A DNA stretch of 64,000 bases, taken from assembly GCA_946885915.1 (NCBI GenBank), contig CAMPHF010000004.1, positions 62,001-126,000 of the forward strand. The letters run 5' to 3'. Source of the DNA: an uncultured Idiomarina sp. GTDB taxonomy: Bacteria > Pseudomonadota > Gammaproteobacteria > Enterobacterales > Alteromonadaceae. The position numbers and the translations under genes were made by a program. This document shows positions 27,824 to 37,460 of this stretch, one piece after another. Within the stretch, counting starts at the first letter, position 1. The number at the start of each line of letters is the position of its first letter. A model generated the notes under the pieces. The model made no database searches. It was not told the origin of the DNA and saw nothing but the letters and a program-made list of their open reading frames with translations.

Positions 27824-30795
27824 TAGGCGGTCCGCAGGCAGTTACGGCCGGCTCGTTTCGCCAAATATAAGGCTTCATCGGCGCGTTGAATAAGTTTGTC
27901 GCGACTATCAATTTGCTCATTACCGGCCAAACCAATACTCACCGTTAATTTTAAATCGGCTGCGACTGTACTGAAGTCGGCCTTGGCAATATGGCTGCGG
28001 ATGCGCTCGCAAGCCAGTACCGCCTCTTCTAGCGTGGTTTCAGGCAGTAAAATTACAAACTCCTCGCCACCCCAACGCGCTAAAAAGTCAACTTGGCGAG
28101 CCGCCAACTGCAGTTCCTTGGCAATTAACTGAAGCGCCAAATCACCTTGCGCATGGGAGTAGTCATCGTTAATACGTTTGAAGAAATCTATGTCGATAAT
28201 GGCCAGGCACAATGGCTTTTGATAGCGCTCGGCACGCTCAAATTCACGCTCTAATTGCTCATCAAAAGCACGTCGATTGGCGAGTCGCGTGAGCTGATCT
28301 TCGCGGGCTTGGCGCGCAAGTTCTTGAGTTTTTTCCGCCACTAACTCACGCAACTTGCGCTCGGTGATGCGCAAGCGCCCTTCGCGGTAACGCAAGGCCA
28401 GCCACACTAATAGCAATGCGGCCAGTAAGAGCGCAAACCAGAAGGATTTATAGTGGTAAACCGCGGGGGTAATATGAAAATTAAGCTGAGCTTCGGCACT
28501 AATTTCTTCGGTGCCCGGGTAGAAAGCCCGCACCTTAAAAACATAGTTCCCGGGCGGCAAATTGGTGTATTCCGCGGTGGTTAAGTTACCGCGCGCCACC
28601 CAATCTTCATCAAAGTCTTCCAGCATCGTGAAATAACGTACACGTTGCGGCATCACATACCCTAACCCAGCATACCGAATGGTCACTCGGTTGGTGGCCG
28701 CCGCAAGCGCTTGCGTGTTAGTTAGTGGTAGTGAACGGCCATCGGCCTCAAACCCTTCAATAACCACTGGCGGCGCGGATTGTACCGCACTCACTAAGCG
28801 CTCCGGTTGCACCGTCGCCACGCCCGTTGCGGTGGCGAACCACACCCGACCATCGGCAGTTTGCGCAATAGTGGGTGATGAACCGCCATTAGCTTGTGAG
28901 CTCAACATACCATCAGCTTCGCCAAAAATGTCGGGCACTACTTGTTCACGTTGGTTGTTCACAACTTCGAGTGCCGCGGAGAGCTCAAAGCGCACCAAGC
29001 CGCGGTTACTCGACAACCAAATATGATCAAGGTTATCAATGGTGACTGCGAAGTATTTATCAAAGGGAAGGCCTTGGGCGCGCCCGATAATACTCGGCGC
29101 GGGTACTTCAGCGTCCGCGTCATTTGCACTTAATGGATAGTGCACGAGGCCGCGGTCTGTTGCGAGCCATAAGGTGTTAGCCGAGGCCTGATAATGAAAC
29201 CCAAAAGTGTAAGCGGCGCCATCGAGTTGGCGCAGTGCGAGCGGCGTAATGACCGGGGTGTCGGTATCCACTGCGGTCATAACGGCAGCGCCATCACCGG
29301 TACCAATCCAAATCCGGCCATCTGGAGTTGCGGTTAAGGCAATCAAGAAGTTACCCGGCAGGCCATCGGCATGAGTGAAGGTTTCGATATCGCGAAGCTG
29401 GCCGGTAGGGGTAAATTTCAACCGCGCCAAACCTTGGGCAGTGCCCACCCAGACATCGCCATTGGGGCGCGGCAGAATCGCCCGAATTTCGTTTACCGGT
29501 AGCCCTTCGGCTTGGGTGACATGTAATACATTCGCGCGGCTTTGATCCGTGACGGCACCGGTACTCAGCTCGGTTCTAAATATGCCCGAGGCGTAGGTAC
29601 CTACCCACAGATGGGCGTCGGTTTTCGCCAAACTCAACACTGATGGCGTGCGCAATTCGCGTGGTCCTTGATAGGGCCGTACCTGCTCCGCTTCAATGGT
29701 GCTTAAACCAACGCTGGTGCCCACCATAATGGTCTGCTCACCAAGTGGCAGTAGCGTGCGAATAAAGTTATCACTTAAGCCATCATCACGGGTAATGGTT
29801 TGAAATGGCGCTTCGCGCAACCTCACCAAGCCACCGTTAGTGCCCACCCAAATACTGCGTTCGCGGTCTTCGTAGAGCGCTACCACTCGACTATTAGGTA
29901 AATCTTTGGGTGCGTTGAGGTGCTCAAGGCCATGCTCGCCGAGTCGGAATAAGCCTCGATCGAGGGTGCCGAGCCACAACGAGCCGTCGCTTGCGCGTAA
30001 AATTTGTGAAACCCGCAGGTCGTCCAAACGTGGGTCAACGGTGGTAATAGCCCCGGCTTGCCAGCGGTAGAGTCCGGCTTCGGTGCCAATTAATAACTGT
30101 TGATCGGTCGCTTCCCATAACAATGAGAGCACTCGAATGTTGTCCAAGGCGGCGCTGCCACTAATGGGCTCGAAGGATGCCTCGACCCCCTGATTTAATT
30201 GATTTTGGCTAAGAATAAATAAACCGTGGGTGCCACCTGCGACAACACCGACACCAGGAATTTCTGCAAGGGCTTGCAATGCATCGGCAGTATCACCATT
30301 TTTTACGGTGTTGTACTGCTGTAAGCCTTGTTGAGGGTGATAGCGATACACCCCAGAGCCTTCAGTGGCTAGCCAGACGCTATCATCGCTGGTAATGAGC
30401 GCTTGATTAATGATGGTGGGTAACGGACCAATGGCCTGCCAGTCGTATTGATGATGCAGTGCGAAGCCGCCGCGCGCACCAGCCACTGCTAAGCCTACGG
30501 ATTCGCTGGCATCTAATGCGCGAATGCCTGAATCGGGTAGACCTGTAATGGGGGAGCGGTCAAAAATCTGAAATTCGCGACCGTTGAAGCGGGCGGCCCC
30601 TTCCCAAGTGGCAAACCACAAGTAGCCATCAGCGGTTTGGGTAATATCATTAACGGTGTTGTGCGGCAAACCTTCGCGCGTGGTGAAGGTTTCCTTGAAA
30701 AAATCATGAACAGAGGGAGCTTCGCCATGGTTCGCGTGTGCCGAGCACAGCATGAACCAAAAGCCAGTTATACCGACTAGCAGCCATGATTTCAC
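27823..30795 (-). CDS. Two-component-type beta-propeller sensor with GGDEF output
   Basis: A 990-aa membrane sensor. A signal peptide (KSWLLVGITGFWFMLCSAHA) leads into a periplasmic part of repeated regulator-propeller blades with motif VWVGTxxGL (about 30-620), then a Y_Y_Y domain (about 640-720, ending GNYVFKVRAFY), one transmembrane helix (SFWFALLLAALLLVWLAL), and a GGDEF domain with GGEEF and an RQVD inhibitory site five residues before. The GTG at 30795 is preferred, since translation from 30879 would bury the signal peptide behind 28 polar residues. The ligand of the propeller is unknown; homologues sense polysaccharides or nutrients. It is coupled to the small membrane gene downstream. 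Confidence 0.9.
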   Translation of the reverse strand: MKSWLLVGITGFWFMLCSAHANHGEAPSVHDFFKETFTTREGLPHNTVNDITQTADGYLWFATWEGAARFNGREFQIFDRSPITGLPDSGIRALDASESVGLAVAGARGGFALHHQYDWQAIGPLPTIINQALITSDDSVWLATEGSGVYRYHPQQGLQQYNTVKNGDTADALQALAEIPGVGVVAGGTHGLFILSQNQLNQGVEASFEPISGSAALDNIRVLSLLWEATDQQLLIGTEAGLYRWQAGAITTVDPRLDDLRVSQILRASDGSLWLGTLDRGLFRLGEHGLEHLNAPKDLPNSRVVALYEDRERSIWVGTNGGLVRLREAPFQTITRDDGLSDNFIRTLLPLGEQTIMVGTSVGLSTIEAEQVRPYQGPRELRTPSVLSLAKTDAHLWVGTYASGIFRTELSTGAVTDQSRANVLHVTQAEGLPVNEIRAILPRPNGDVWVGTAQGLARLKFTPTGQLRDIETFTHADGLPGNFLIALTATPDGRIWIGTGDGAAVMTAVDTDTPVITPLALRQLDGAAYTFGFHYQASANTLWLATDRGLVHYPLSANDADAEVPAPSIIGRAQGLPFDKYFAVTIDNLDHIWLSSNRGLVRFELSAALEVVNNQREQVVPDIFGEADGMLSSQANGGSSPTIAQTADGRVWFATATGVATVQPERLVSAVQSAPPVVIEGFEADGRSLPLTNTQALAAATNRVTIRYAGLGYVMPQRVRYFTMLEDFDEDWVARGNLTTAEYTNLPPGNYVFKVRAFYPGTEEISAEAQLNFHITPAVYHYKSFWFALLLAALLLVWLALRYREGRLRITERKLRELVAEKTQELARQAREDQLTRLANRRAFDEQLEREFERAERYQKPLCLAIIDIDFFKRINDDYSHAQGDLALQLIAKELQLAARQVDFLARWGGEEFVILLPETTLEEAVLACERIRSHIAKADFSTVAADLKLTVSIGLAGNEQIDSRDKLIQRADEALYLAKRAGRNCLRTA

Positions 30796-30935
30796 GTTCG
30801 TTTCCCGCCGCCTACTCAGCCACCAAAATAATCCTGAATGCCGTTCTTTAATAACCGCCTCCGAGTTGCGGACGGGCATTGCTAACTACGCAACGCGCAC
30901 ATTTTTTATGCAAGATAACTTAAAGATATGCCAGA

Positions 30936-31817
30936 TCAAAGGCGGATGCTAGCGCTAGGATAACTTCCAAGGATGATTAAATCGTTAAACCGGCGTAAGC
31001 CAGCTAAAGCTTGTGCCAAATCAGCGTCGGTTTGATGCCCATCACAGTCAATGAAAAAGTGATACTGGCCAAAGCCAGCACCGGTTGGACGCGACACAAT
31101 GGAGGTGAGATTCACGTTAAACAACGCCAAAATTTGCAGGCATTTGGCCAAATAGCCGGGGTGATCGTCGTTATCTATCAGCAGTAGGCTGGTTTTGTAC
31201 GGCGTATTTGCTTGCTTTTCAAGGTGAGCAGGGCGGTGGGCGAGTACCACGAAACGGGTGGCGTTATCTGCGGTATCGGCAATGTCACTGGCGAGAATCT
31301 GCACGCCTTGCTTAGTTAATTCGGCCTCGGTATGGCTCGGCACCAGTGCGGCGGCTGCGTTGTCGGCTAATAACTTTTGCACGGTTTCGGCATTGCTAGC
31401 CGTGGTTATCCGCGGCCATTGATATTGCTCAAGCGCTTTCGTGCATTGGCCTTGGGCGACGAATTGAGCGTATAACTTGGTGGGCGCTTGGCTGGTAGCC
31501 GCCAAGCTAAATTGCACCGGAATCCTTAGCTCATCCACAATAAATAATTGTGCTGAGTCGGTAGCCGGTTGCGCTTGGTTTAATAGACCATCGAGCACCG
31601 GTGACACAAAGCCTTCAACCAAGTTTTCGAGCGGTACAATCGCATGTAAACAAGTAGCTGCATCCGCCTTGTCTGCCTGAGGTCGCTGAAGTTGCTGCAA
31701 CACCCGCGGCAAACTCGACTCAAACTCCATGTCGCCCAGTTCAGGGTGCTGGCGCAGATACACCTGCGCCGCACGTTCTGAAAAGGTTCCCGCTGGGCCG
31801 AGGGTTAATAACGCCAT
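30936..31817 (-). CDS. pheA: Monofunctional prephenate dehydratase
   Basis: A 293-aa enzyme converting prephenate to phenylpyruvate in phenylalanine synthesis. The dehydratase domain starts at once (MALLTLGPAGTFSE), contains the conserved TRF triad in NATRFVVL, and is followed by an ACT domain (TSLLLIDNDDHPGYLAKCL, SIVSRPTGAGFGQYHFF) for feedback by phenylalanine. The chorismate mutase domain of E. coli PheA is absent. The ATG at 31817 lies one base after the S9 peptidase stop and is chosen over the upstream opening at 31871. The grouping with a peptidase suggests coordinated use of amino acids but may be fortuitous. Confidence 0.9.
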   Translation of the reverse strand: MALLTLGPAGTFSERAAQVYLRQHPELGDMEFESSLPRVLQQLQRPQADKADAATCLHAIVPLENLVEGFVSPVLDGLLNQAQPATDSAQLFIVDELRIPVQFSLAATSQAPTKLYAQFVAQGQCTKALEQYQWPRITTASNAETVQKLLADNAAAALVPSHTEAELTKQGVQILASDIADTADNATRFVVLAHRPAHLEKQANTPYKTSLLLIDNDDHPGYLAKCLQILALFNVNLTSIVSRPTGAGFGQYHFFIDCDGHQTDADLAQALAGLRRFNDLIILGSYPSASIRL

Positions 31818-31818
31818 G

Positions 31819-33930
31819 TTATTTCTTATATTGCGCGAACCACGCCAAGGTATGCTCAACTTTGGCGACAATACGGGATGGCCGCGCGGTTACCCCATGA
31901 TAAGCATCAGGCACCCGCACCATAACGGTAGGCACTTTTTGTAGTTGTAGCGCTTGGTAAAACTGCTCCGTTTCCGAAATTGGCGTACGGCGGTCTTTCT
32001 CACCAGTAAATAATAAGGTTGGCGTTTTTACATTGCCGACAATAGATAACGGCGAGCGCTGCCAGTAATGCTCGAGCTCTTCCCACGGCATACCAGGGAA
32101 CTGATTGCCAATTTGGCCAATTGAGCTATCGGCAGTGAGCACTTTACTTACCCAGTTGATGACCGGGTTAGTCGCCGCTGCGGCATTAAAGCGGTCAGTT
32201 AAACCAACTGCATAGGCCGTGGCAATACCGCCTGCCGAGCCGCCAGCAATGTACAAGTTATTCGGATCGGCAATGCCACGTTCAATCAGCGTATCAACGC
32301 CAGACATGTGGTCAGCAAAATCGCGCTCAGATGAATAGAAACCATCGAGCAAGTTCGCAAATTCCTCACCATAGCCGGTGCTGCCGCGATAATTCACATA
32401 CAACACCACATAACCTTCCGCCGCATAGCGCTGATGCTCGGCGGCAAAGTGCGGGCCATAGGCTAAGTGTGGGCCACCGTGAATCTCAACAATAAGCGGG
32501 TAGCGTTTACCTTCCTCATAATCCGGCGGGGTAATGTACCAGCCCTGAATTTTGGTATCGTCGAAGCTAGAGTTGTAGGTAATTTCGTTCACTTTACCAA
32601 GCTGGCGCTGGCCTAATACATCTTCATTGAGCTGGGTGTAGGTGCGTTGCTTACTGCCAGCCACGGTGGCGACATCGGCCAAGCGATATTCGGTACCATG
32701 GGTGTAAGCAATCACTTCGGCTTCAGCAGCTGCCGAGAACATGCCGCTTACATAGGGGCGGCTAGTGTATACACCGCCTAAGTCTTCGGTTAAGTCGGTC
32801 AGGCGGCCACTTAAGCTTACTTTTGCCACTTTCACCCGACCGCGATCATTGTATTGCACCGCAATCTCGTCATCCGAGAGCCACTGCGGGCTTTCCAGCG
32901 AGCGATCTAGGCTAGTGAGCACGTCGCGCCGTTCAATATCGGCAGGGTCGGTATCCCACTCCAGCACATGCAACGTACTATTTAAGTAGGGCACTTTATC
33001 GTTGCCGCGGTGCAAAAACGCCACATAATCGCCATCAGGCGACATACTTGGCGCATATTCGCTACCAGGCAAATCGGTCAGTTGGGTGAGCGTGCCATCG
33101 GCCAGAGTTACTTGCCACAAATCGCTCTCGTTGGTTTGGTATTCCCACTCTGCATTGCGATTGGCATTAAAAATTAAGCCTTTGTTGTCTGGCGTCCAGG
33201 CAATCGGACCACCATGGTCGTATGGGCCTTCGGTTACCTTCACCCCGCTGCCGCCAGTGGCCGGGATCACAAACAATTGGGTGTAGCTCGATGGCATTAC
33301 ACCCTGACCATCGCGTTGATAATAAGTACGTTCTACCACAATCGGACTAGCGGCCCAGTTCGCGCCTTTCGGTTTGCTCGGCGTTTTCACACTTTTGGCA
33401 TAATCCGTTTTTGGCGCATCCTCATTCATTAAAAACGCAATGTGCTGGCCATCGTGCGACCAGCTTAACCCACGTGGCGAAGCCGCCAAATTGCTGAGCG
33501 TGGCAGTGCGTTGCTCGGCTAACCAATGCACATGAATTTCGTTACTTCCACTGCGATTAGAGGTAAACGCCAAGCGCGAACTATCTTTCGACCAAGCTAA
33601 GTTGCCATAGCTTTTACCATCATCAAATAGTGGTGTTTGCGCACCCGTTTTGGTATCAACCAGCCAAATACTGCGTGCGGTGCCGTCCGTCATTACATCG
33701 TAACTATTGCGGACATAAGCAATGTAGCGGCCGTTCGGTGAAATTTGCACGTCGTTGGCAAATTCTAAATTAAAAATATCGTCGGTCTGCAAATGCGGTT
33801 TGCTAGCGCTTACCACCGGTTGTGTTAGGGCTGTAGCTGGCGCGCTAAAACTAAGTGCAGCCATCGTCAAGGCGCCGGTCGCCATTAAACTGGCAAGTAG
33901 GGTGGGCGAGAATGTTGTCGAAGCTTTCAC
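31819..33930 (-). CDS. Secreted S9-family prolyl oligopeptidase
   Basis: A 703-aa serine peptidase (S9, acylaminoacyl-peptidase/DPP-like group). The signal peptide (SPTLLASLMATGALTMAALSF) fits the GTG start at 33930, which has GAGG eight bases upstream; the open frame runs on to 34083 but would add 51 non-secretory residues. An N-terminal beta-propeller with WD-like repeats (NGRYIAYVRN, SWSHDGQHIAF, SPDGDYVAFLH) gates a C-terminal alpha/beta hydrolase with nucleophile S565 in GGSAGG, Asp in GEKDRRTP and His in AYHGVT. It cleaves short peptides in the periplasm. It overlaps nothing on its left, but pheA begins one base past its stop. Confidence 0.92.
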   Translation of the reverse strand: MKASTTFSPTLLASLMATGALTMAALSFSAPATALTQPVVSASKPHLQTDDIFNLEFANDVQISPNGRYIAYVRNSYDVMTDGTARSIWLVDTKTGAQTPLFDDGKSYGNLAWSKDSSRLAFTSNRSGSNEIHVHWLAEQRTATLSNLAASPRGLSWSHDGQHIAFLMNEDAPKTDYAKSVKTPSKPKGANWAASPIVVERTYYQRDGQGVMPSSYTQLFVIPATGGSGVKVTEGPYDHGGPIAWTPDNKGLIFNANRNAEWEYQTNESDLWQVTLADGTLTQLTDLPGSEYAPSMSPDGDYVAFLHRGNDKVPYLNSTLHVLEWDTDPADIERRDVLTSLDRSLESPQWLSDDEIAVQYNDRGRVKVAKVSLSGRLTDLTEDLGGVYTSRPYVSGMFSAAAEAEVIAYTHGTEYRLADVATVAGSKQRTYTQLNEDVLGQRQLGKVNEITYNSSFDDTKIQGWYITPPDYEEGKRYPLIVEIHGGPHLAYGPHFAAEHQRYAAEGYVVLYVNYRGSTGYGEEFANLLDGFYSSERDFADHMSGVDTLIERGIADPNNLYIAGGSAGGIATAYAVGLTDRFNAAAATNPVINWVSKVLTADSSIGQIGNQFPGMPWEELEHYWQRSPLSIVGNVKTPTLLFTGEKDRRTPISETEQFYQALQLQKVPTVMVRVPDAYHGVTARPSRIVAKVEHTLAWFAQYKK

Positions 33931-34110
33931 GTTCAATACCTCTGCTGCTCTGCTTTGCTGAATTTTTATAGTGTGTAGTGATAGTACGCAGCCCGTTGCG
34001 GCAGGGTCAAGCGCATACACATGGACTTCATCCCAGTTCGCGGCTATGTTAGCGCAATTCAATGATGGCGCCTGCGCCATCATTCGCCCCGTTAAAGGAT
34101 GAGTAAGCTT

Positions 34111-35694
34111 ATGATGCTAAAATTCAAATCCGCAGCTGCGGTGCTGCTGCAACCACAAGTATTAAAAGGATTGCTGGTAAGTGGGATAGTGCTGAGCGGG
34201 CTAACGCTGGCCTTACCTACACAAGCCCAAACCGCGGATAGCATTCGCGCCAACGCCGAAGCATCACTCACGGCGTTTAATATTCCCGGCATGGCCGTGG
34301 TGGCCGTAAAGGACGGCAAGGTCATATTGGCCGAGGGCTTTGGTGTACGGGATATCGCCTCGGGTGAGCCCGTGACTGCCGACACCTTGTTCGGTATTGC
34401 CTCGAACACCAAAGCCTTCACAGCTGCCGCCATTGCCACCTTAGTTGAGCAAGGTAAATTGCACTGGAATGACCGCGTCATCGAGCATATTCCCGAGTTC
34501 CGTTTAGCCGATGCGGCAATCACTCGCGAACTCACCATTGCCGATTTGCTGAGCCATCGTTCAGGGCTGGGCTTAGGCGCCGGCGATTTAATGATCTGGC
34601 CGAACACCGATAAGAGCACGGCGGATTTATTGGCGGGGCTGGCCCATGTTCCTATAGAAAGCGGCTTACGTGAACGTTTTCACTACAACAACCTGATGTT
34701 TGTGGTGGCCGGCGAAGTGGTCGCGCGGGTAAGCGGAATGCCATACAACGATTACATTAAGCAAACCTTCTTCAAGCCACTTGGCATGACGGCGACCACC
34801 CTAGGCTATTCCAATATTCCTGCAAGCAACCAAAATCGTGCTGTGGGAACCATAGAAATGAACGGCGAGTTACACCAATTTCCGTTGGATTACTTAGAGG
34901 ATTTTGCCGGCGCTGGCGCCATTGCCAGTAATGCCAAGGAATTTGGTGCATGGCTACAAACTCAGTTAAACGCCGGTAAGTCACCCGCGGGCGAGCAACT
35001 ATTTAGCGCCCAATCACAGCAGCAAATGTGGCAGCTCATGACCCCCTTGCCCGTGCCCGCAAGTGCCGCTGCCGTGGGTACTCATTTTCGTGGCTACGGT
35101 TTAGGCTGGTTCGTGAAGAACTACCACGGCGTGAAACATGTGTCTCACAGTGGCGGTATTTTAGGCATGTTATCGCTTACCACCATTATTCCTGAGCACA
35201 ACTTTGCAATCACGGTTTTCAGCAACCAGCAAGCCTTCAACGGCTTAACCGTGGTGACCGAGGAAGCGTTAGAAGACTTACTGGGGCTACCTGATAAAGA
35301 CTGGTTGGCGAGCGAGCAAACAGCGTATAGCGAATTCATGCAAAGCAAAGCCACGTTTAAAGTGCCGACGCCCGCACTAGTACGTGAACCATTACCCATT
35401 CCTGCTTACGTTGGCGGCTATAAAGATGCGTGGTATGGCGATGTGCGCATTACCGAACAGGACGGCCGCCTGCGCATGAGCTTTGCCCACACTGAACTGT
35501 TAAAGGGCACGCTAGAGCACTACAACGGTGATACTTTTATTGTGCGCTGGGATGAGCCCTTGCTAGAAGCCGATGCCTTTGTGGAGTTTCGAGTGGCACC
35601 CAATAACCAAGTGCTTGGCGCCAACATGCAAGCAGTGGCTGACTTTACCGACTTCAGCTTCGATTTCCATAATTTGAAGTTGGTAAAACAGTAG
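34111..35694 (+). CDS. Secreted class-C beta-lactamase-like serine hydrolase
   Basis: A 527-aa periplasmic enzyme of the penicillin-binding/beta-lactamase-related serine hydrolases. After a signal peptide ending near TQAQ come the catalytic S98-x-x-K101 (SNTK), the tyrosine motif Y192-N-N194, and a third HSGG element in KHVSHSGGILGML. A DUF3471-type C-terminal domain occupies the last 100 residues. Such proteins often act as D-amino-acid-peptidases or esterases, not antibiotic-resistance enzymes, and sequence alone does not decide. ATG 34111 fits the ribosome site better than the ATG at 34099, which sits directly on the GG. It diverges from the S9 peptidase. Confidence 0.87.
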   Translation: MMLKFKSAAAVLLQPQVLKGLLVSGIVLSGLTLALPTQAQTADSIRANAEASLTAFNIPGMAVVAVKDGKVILAEGFGVRDIASGEPVTADTLFGIASNTKAFTAAAIATLVEQGKLHWNDRVIEHIPEFRLADAAITRELTIADLLSHRSGLGLGAGDLMIWPNTDKSTADLLAGLAHVPIESGLRERFHYNNLMFVVAGEVVARVSGMPYNDYIKQTFFKPLGMTATTLGYSNIPASNQNRAVGTIEMNGELHQFPLDYLEDFAGAGAIASNAKEFGAWLQTQLNAGKSPAGEQLFSAQSQQQMWQLMTPLPVPASAAAVGTHFRGYGLGWFVKNYHGVKHVSHSGGILGMLSLTTIIPEHNFAITVFSNQQAFNGLTVVTEEALEDLLGLPDKDWLASEQTAYSEFMQSKATFKVPTPALVREPLPIPAYVGGYKDAWYGDVRITEQDGRLRMSFAHTELLKGTLEHYNGDTFIVRWDEPLLEADAFVEFRVAPNNQVLGANMQAVADFTDFSFDFHNLKLVKQ

Positions 35695-35712
35695 GGAATT
35701 CACAAGCTAGAC

Positions 35713-35741
35713 TAGACATTGCGGCGGTTATTCCCTAAAAT
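35713..35741 (+). promoter_or_regulatory. Promoter of tRNA-Arg
   Basis: TAGACA (35713-35718), a 17-nt spacer and TAAAAT (35736-35741), followed by a GC-rich discriminator (CGCCGC), which is the pattern of stringently controlled stable-RNA promoters. Confidence 0.65.
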
Positions 35742-35774
35742 CGCCGCTCAGTTTTTGCAAGACCCTTCTTGTAC

Positions 35775-35851
<77 letters not shown>

Positions 35852-36020
35852 TACAAATGAACACCTTCACCAAAAATATCCAGTAATCAGAAAATTTCTG
35901 GCGACAAATACCATTCGCGCGGCTTGGTCATATCACCGAAATAGTCACAAATTTGAATACCTGCATGCACCTCACTAATCATCCACCGCTATAACTTCGG
36001 CCGTCGTCAATTTTAACCGC

Positions 36021-36050
36021 TTGACAACTTTACTGTGTGTCGCCTAGTAT
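36021..36050 (+). promoter_or_regulatory. Promoter of the PadR operon
   Basis: TTGACA (36021-36026), an 18-nt spacer and TAGTAT (36045-36050). The start would fall near 36057, inside the operator palindrome. Confidence 0.7.
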
Positions 36051-36087
36051 TATTTACTGTGTCATGCACAGTATGCAGCGCACAGTA
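36031..36087 (+). promoter_or_regulatory. Symmetric operator array of the PadR regulator
   Basis: Four half-sites: TACTGTG at 36031-36037 and 36055-36061, and CACAGTA at 36067-36073 and 36081-36087. The inner pair makes a 7-5-7 palindrome on the predicted transcription start; the first half-site lies between -35 and -10. This is the layout of an autorepressed regulator gene, by inference PadR itself. Confidence 0.6.
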
Positions 36088-36103
36088 TGTAAAAAGGAAC
36101 AAC

Positions 36104-36454
36104 ATGACATCTGCACAGCTAGATAAAATGAAATTAGAACTACGCCGCGGTGTTCTTGTACTTGCGGTCCTTGCGTCGTTAAAAACGCCACATTATGGCT
36201 ACTCGTTACGCCATCAGTTACAACAAGGCGGTGTTGATATTGACGAGGGTACGCTTTACCCGCTCATTCGGCGGCTTGCTGATCAAGGGCTACTTGAGAG
36301 CGAGTGGCGTCAGGGTGAAGGACGTGAACGCCGGTATTATCACTTGTCGGAATTAGGCGCCGAGCTGCTACAGCAGCTCACCCACGAATGGCACGCACTG
36401 AATACGGCCATTTCGCCTTTATTAGACGGTATTAACCTGAAGGAACGCAACTAA
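36104..36454 (+). CDS. PadR-family transcriptional regulator
   Basis: A 116-aa winged-helix regulator. Residues 10-90 form the PadR core (GVLVLAVLASLKTPHYGYSLRHQLQ, then DEGTLYPLIRRLADQGLLESEW and RRYYHLSELGAELL), followed by a short dimerisation helix. The ATG at 36104 has AAGGA six bases before it; the upstream frame opening at 36035 is inside the promoter and operator. It likely represses its own promoter. Its stop overlaps the start of the HAAS membrane protein by one base (TAATG), and the pair is a known type, PadR plus HAAS-domain protein. Confidence 0.93.
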   Translation: MTSAQLDKMKLELRRGVLVLAVLASLKTPHYGYSLRHQLQQGGVDIDEGTLYPLIRRLADQGLLESEWRQGEGRERRYYHLSELGAELLQQLTHEWHALNTAISPLLDGINLKERN

Positions 36455-37377
36455 TGGATATGGTCGAACGCTACATTGCGGCGGTGCAGCGCGAGCTGCC
36501 TGAGCACAAACGTGACGATATAGGTCGCGAATTAAGAGCCAACCTGCTTGATCAACTCGAAGCGCTCGAGGCCAAGCAAGGCGAATTGCAACCTGCTGAT
36601 ATCTCAAATCTATTGCAGGCAATGGGTCACCCACGTGATGTTGCAATTACTTATTACCCACCCAAGCCATTGGTTTCGGCATCGTACATGCGGCTTTATT
36701 TTAATACGCTGTTTATGGTGCTCGGCGTGCTCTTTGTTATCGCCGTCGTCAAAATAACAGGGGTGTGGCTCAAGGGCTCGTTGAGTGGGATTATCCCTTG
36801 GTTTTTCGCGGTATTGCGCGCGTTTTTAGAGTCGGCTTATTTTGCCTTTACCGCCATCACTATTGGTTTTGCTGTTATCTCGCGGTCGCAATCTGCAAAC
36901 GAACCTAAACAGTGCCAGTGGCGCCCCGACAAGCTGCCTGCAGCGGGAAATAACTGGCAGTACATTAAATTAAGCAGCGTTTTTAGTGAATTAGCCACGC
37001 TGTTGTTTTTGGTTATGGTGGTGTGGTACCCGCTGTGGCAAGGCCAGCAAACTGCCGTATTCACGCCCGAGGCGCTCACCATACTGATTGGCTTCACACC
37101 TATCGTCATTATTGCGGTAGCGCACTGCTTGTGGCAATTGCGGGTCAGGCTTTGGAGCCGCTGGATGTTGTGGGTGAACGTTGCGCTGAATGTCGCCTTT
37201 TTTGGCGTTGCCCTGTGGCTCACACAGTATGACCTTATTCAATTAGATGTGATACCTGATCAAAACAAATGGGCACAGGCGCTGGTGCAACACAGCAGTA
37301 CTTACATTCTGATTGGTATTGCGGCCGTTGCTGGTTATGAAATTGTGCGCGATGCATGGCGCTTACGTCGCATTTAA
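36454..37377 (+). CDS. HAAS-domain membrane protein
   Basis: A 307-aa membrane protein. The first 60 residues are a HAAS/DUF1700-type helical domain (MVERYIAAVQRELPEHKRDDIGRELRANLLDQLE), typical of partners of PadR-type regulators. It then has about seven transmembrane helices with a long cytoplasmic loop near 145-170. No transport or catalytic motif is recognised. AAGGA lies nine bases before the ATG, and the TAATG overlap with the PadR stop predicts coupled translation. I infer a membrane-stress or signal-relay role from the partner; the exact function is unknown. Confidence 0.85.
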   Translation: MDMVERYIAAVQRELPEHKRDDIGRELRANLLDQLEALEAKQGELQPADISNLLQAMGHPRDVAITYYPPKPLVSASYMRLYFNTLFMVLGVLFVIAVVKITGVWLKGSLSGIIPWFFAVLRAFLESAYFAFTAITIGFAVISRSQSANEPKQCQWRPDKLPAAGNNWQYIKLSSVFSELATLLFLVMVVWYPLWQGQQTAVFTPEALTILIGFTPIVIIAVAHCLWQLRVRLWSRWMLWVNVALNVAFFGVALWLTQYDLIQLDVIPDQNKWAQALVQHSSTYILIGIAAVAGYEIVRDAWRLRRI

Positions 37378-37460
37378 ACAGAATAAGACATAGGCACCAT
37401 TAAACAGTCTACAATACATACAATTAGCAAAAAAATGAGTGGCTGCGCTGGGGGTACATT

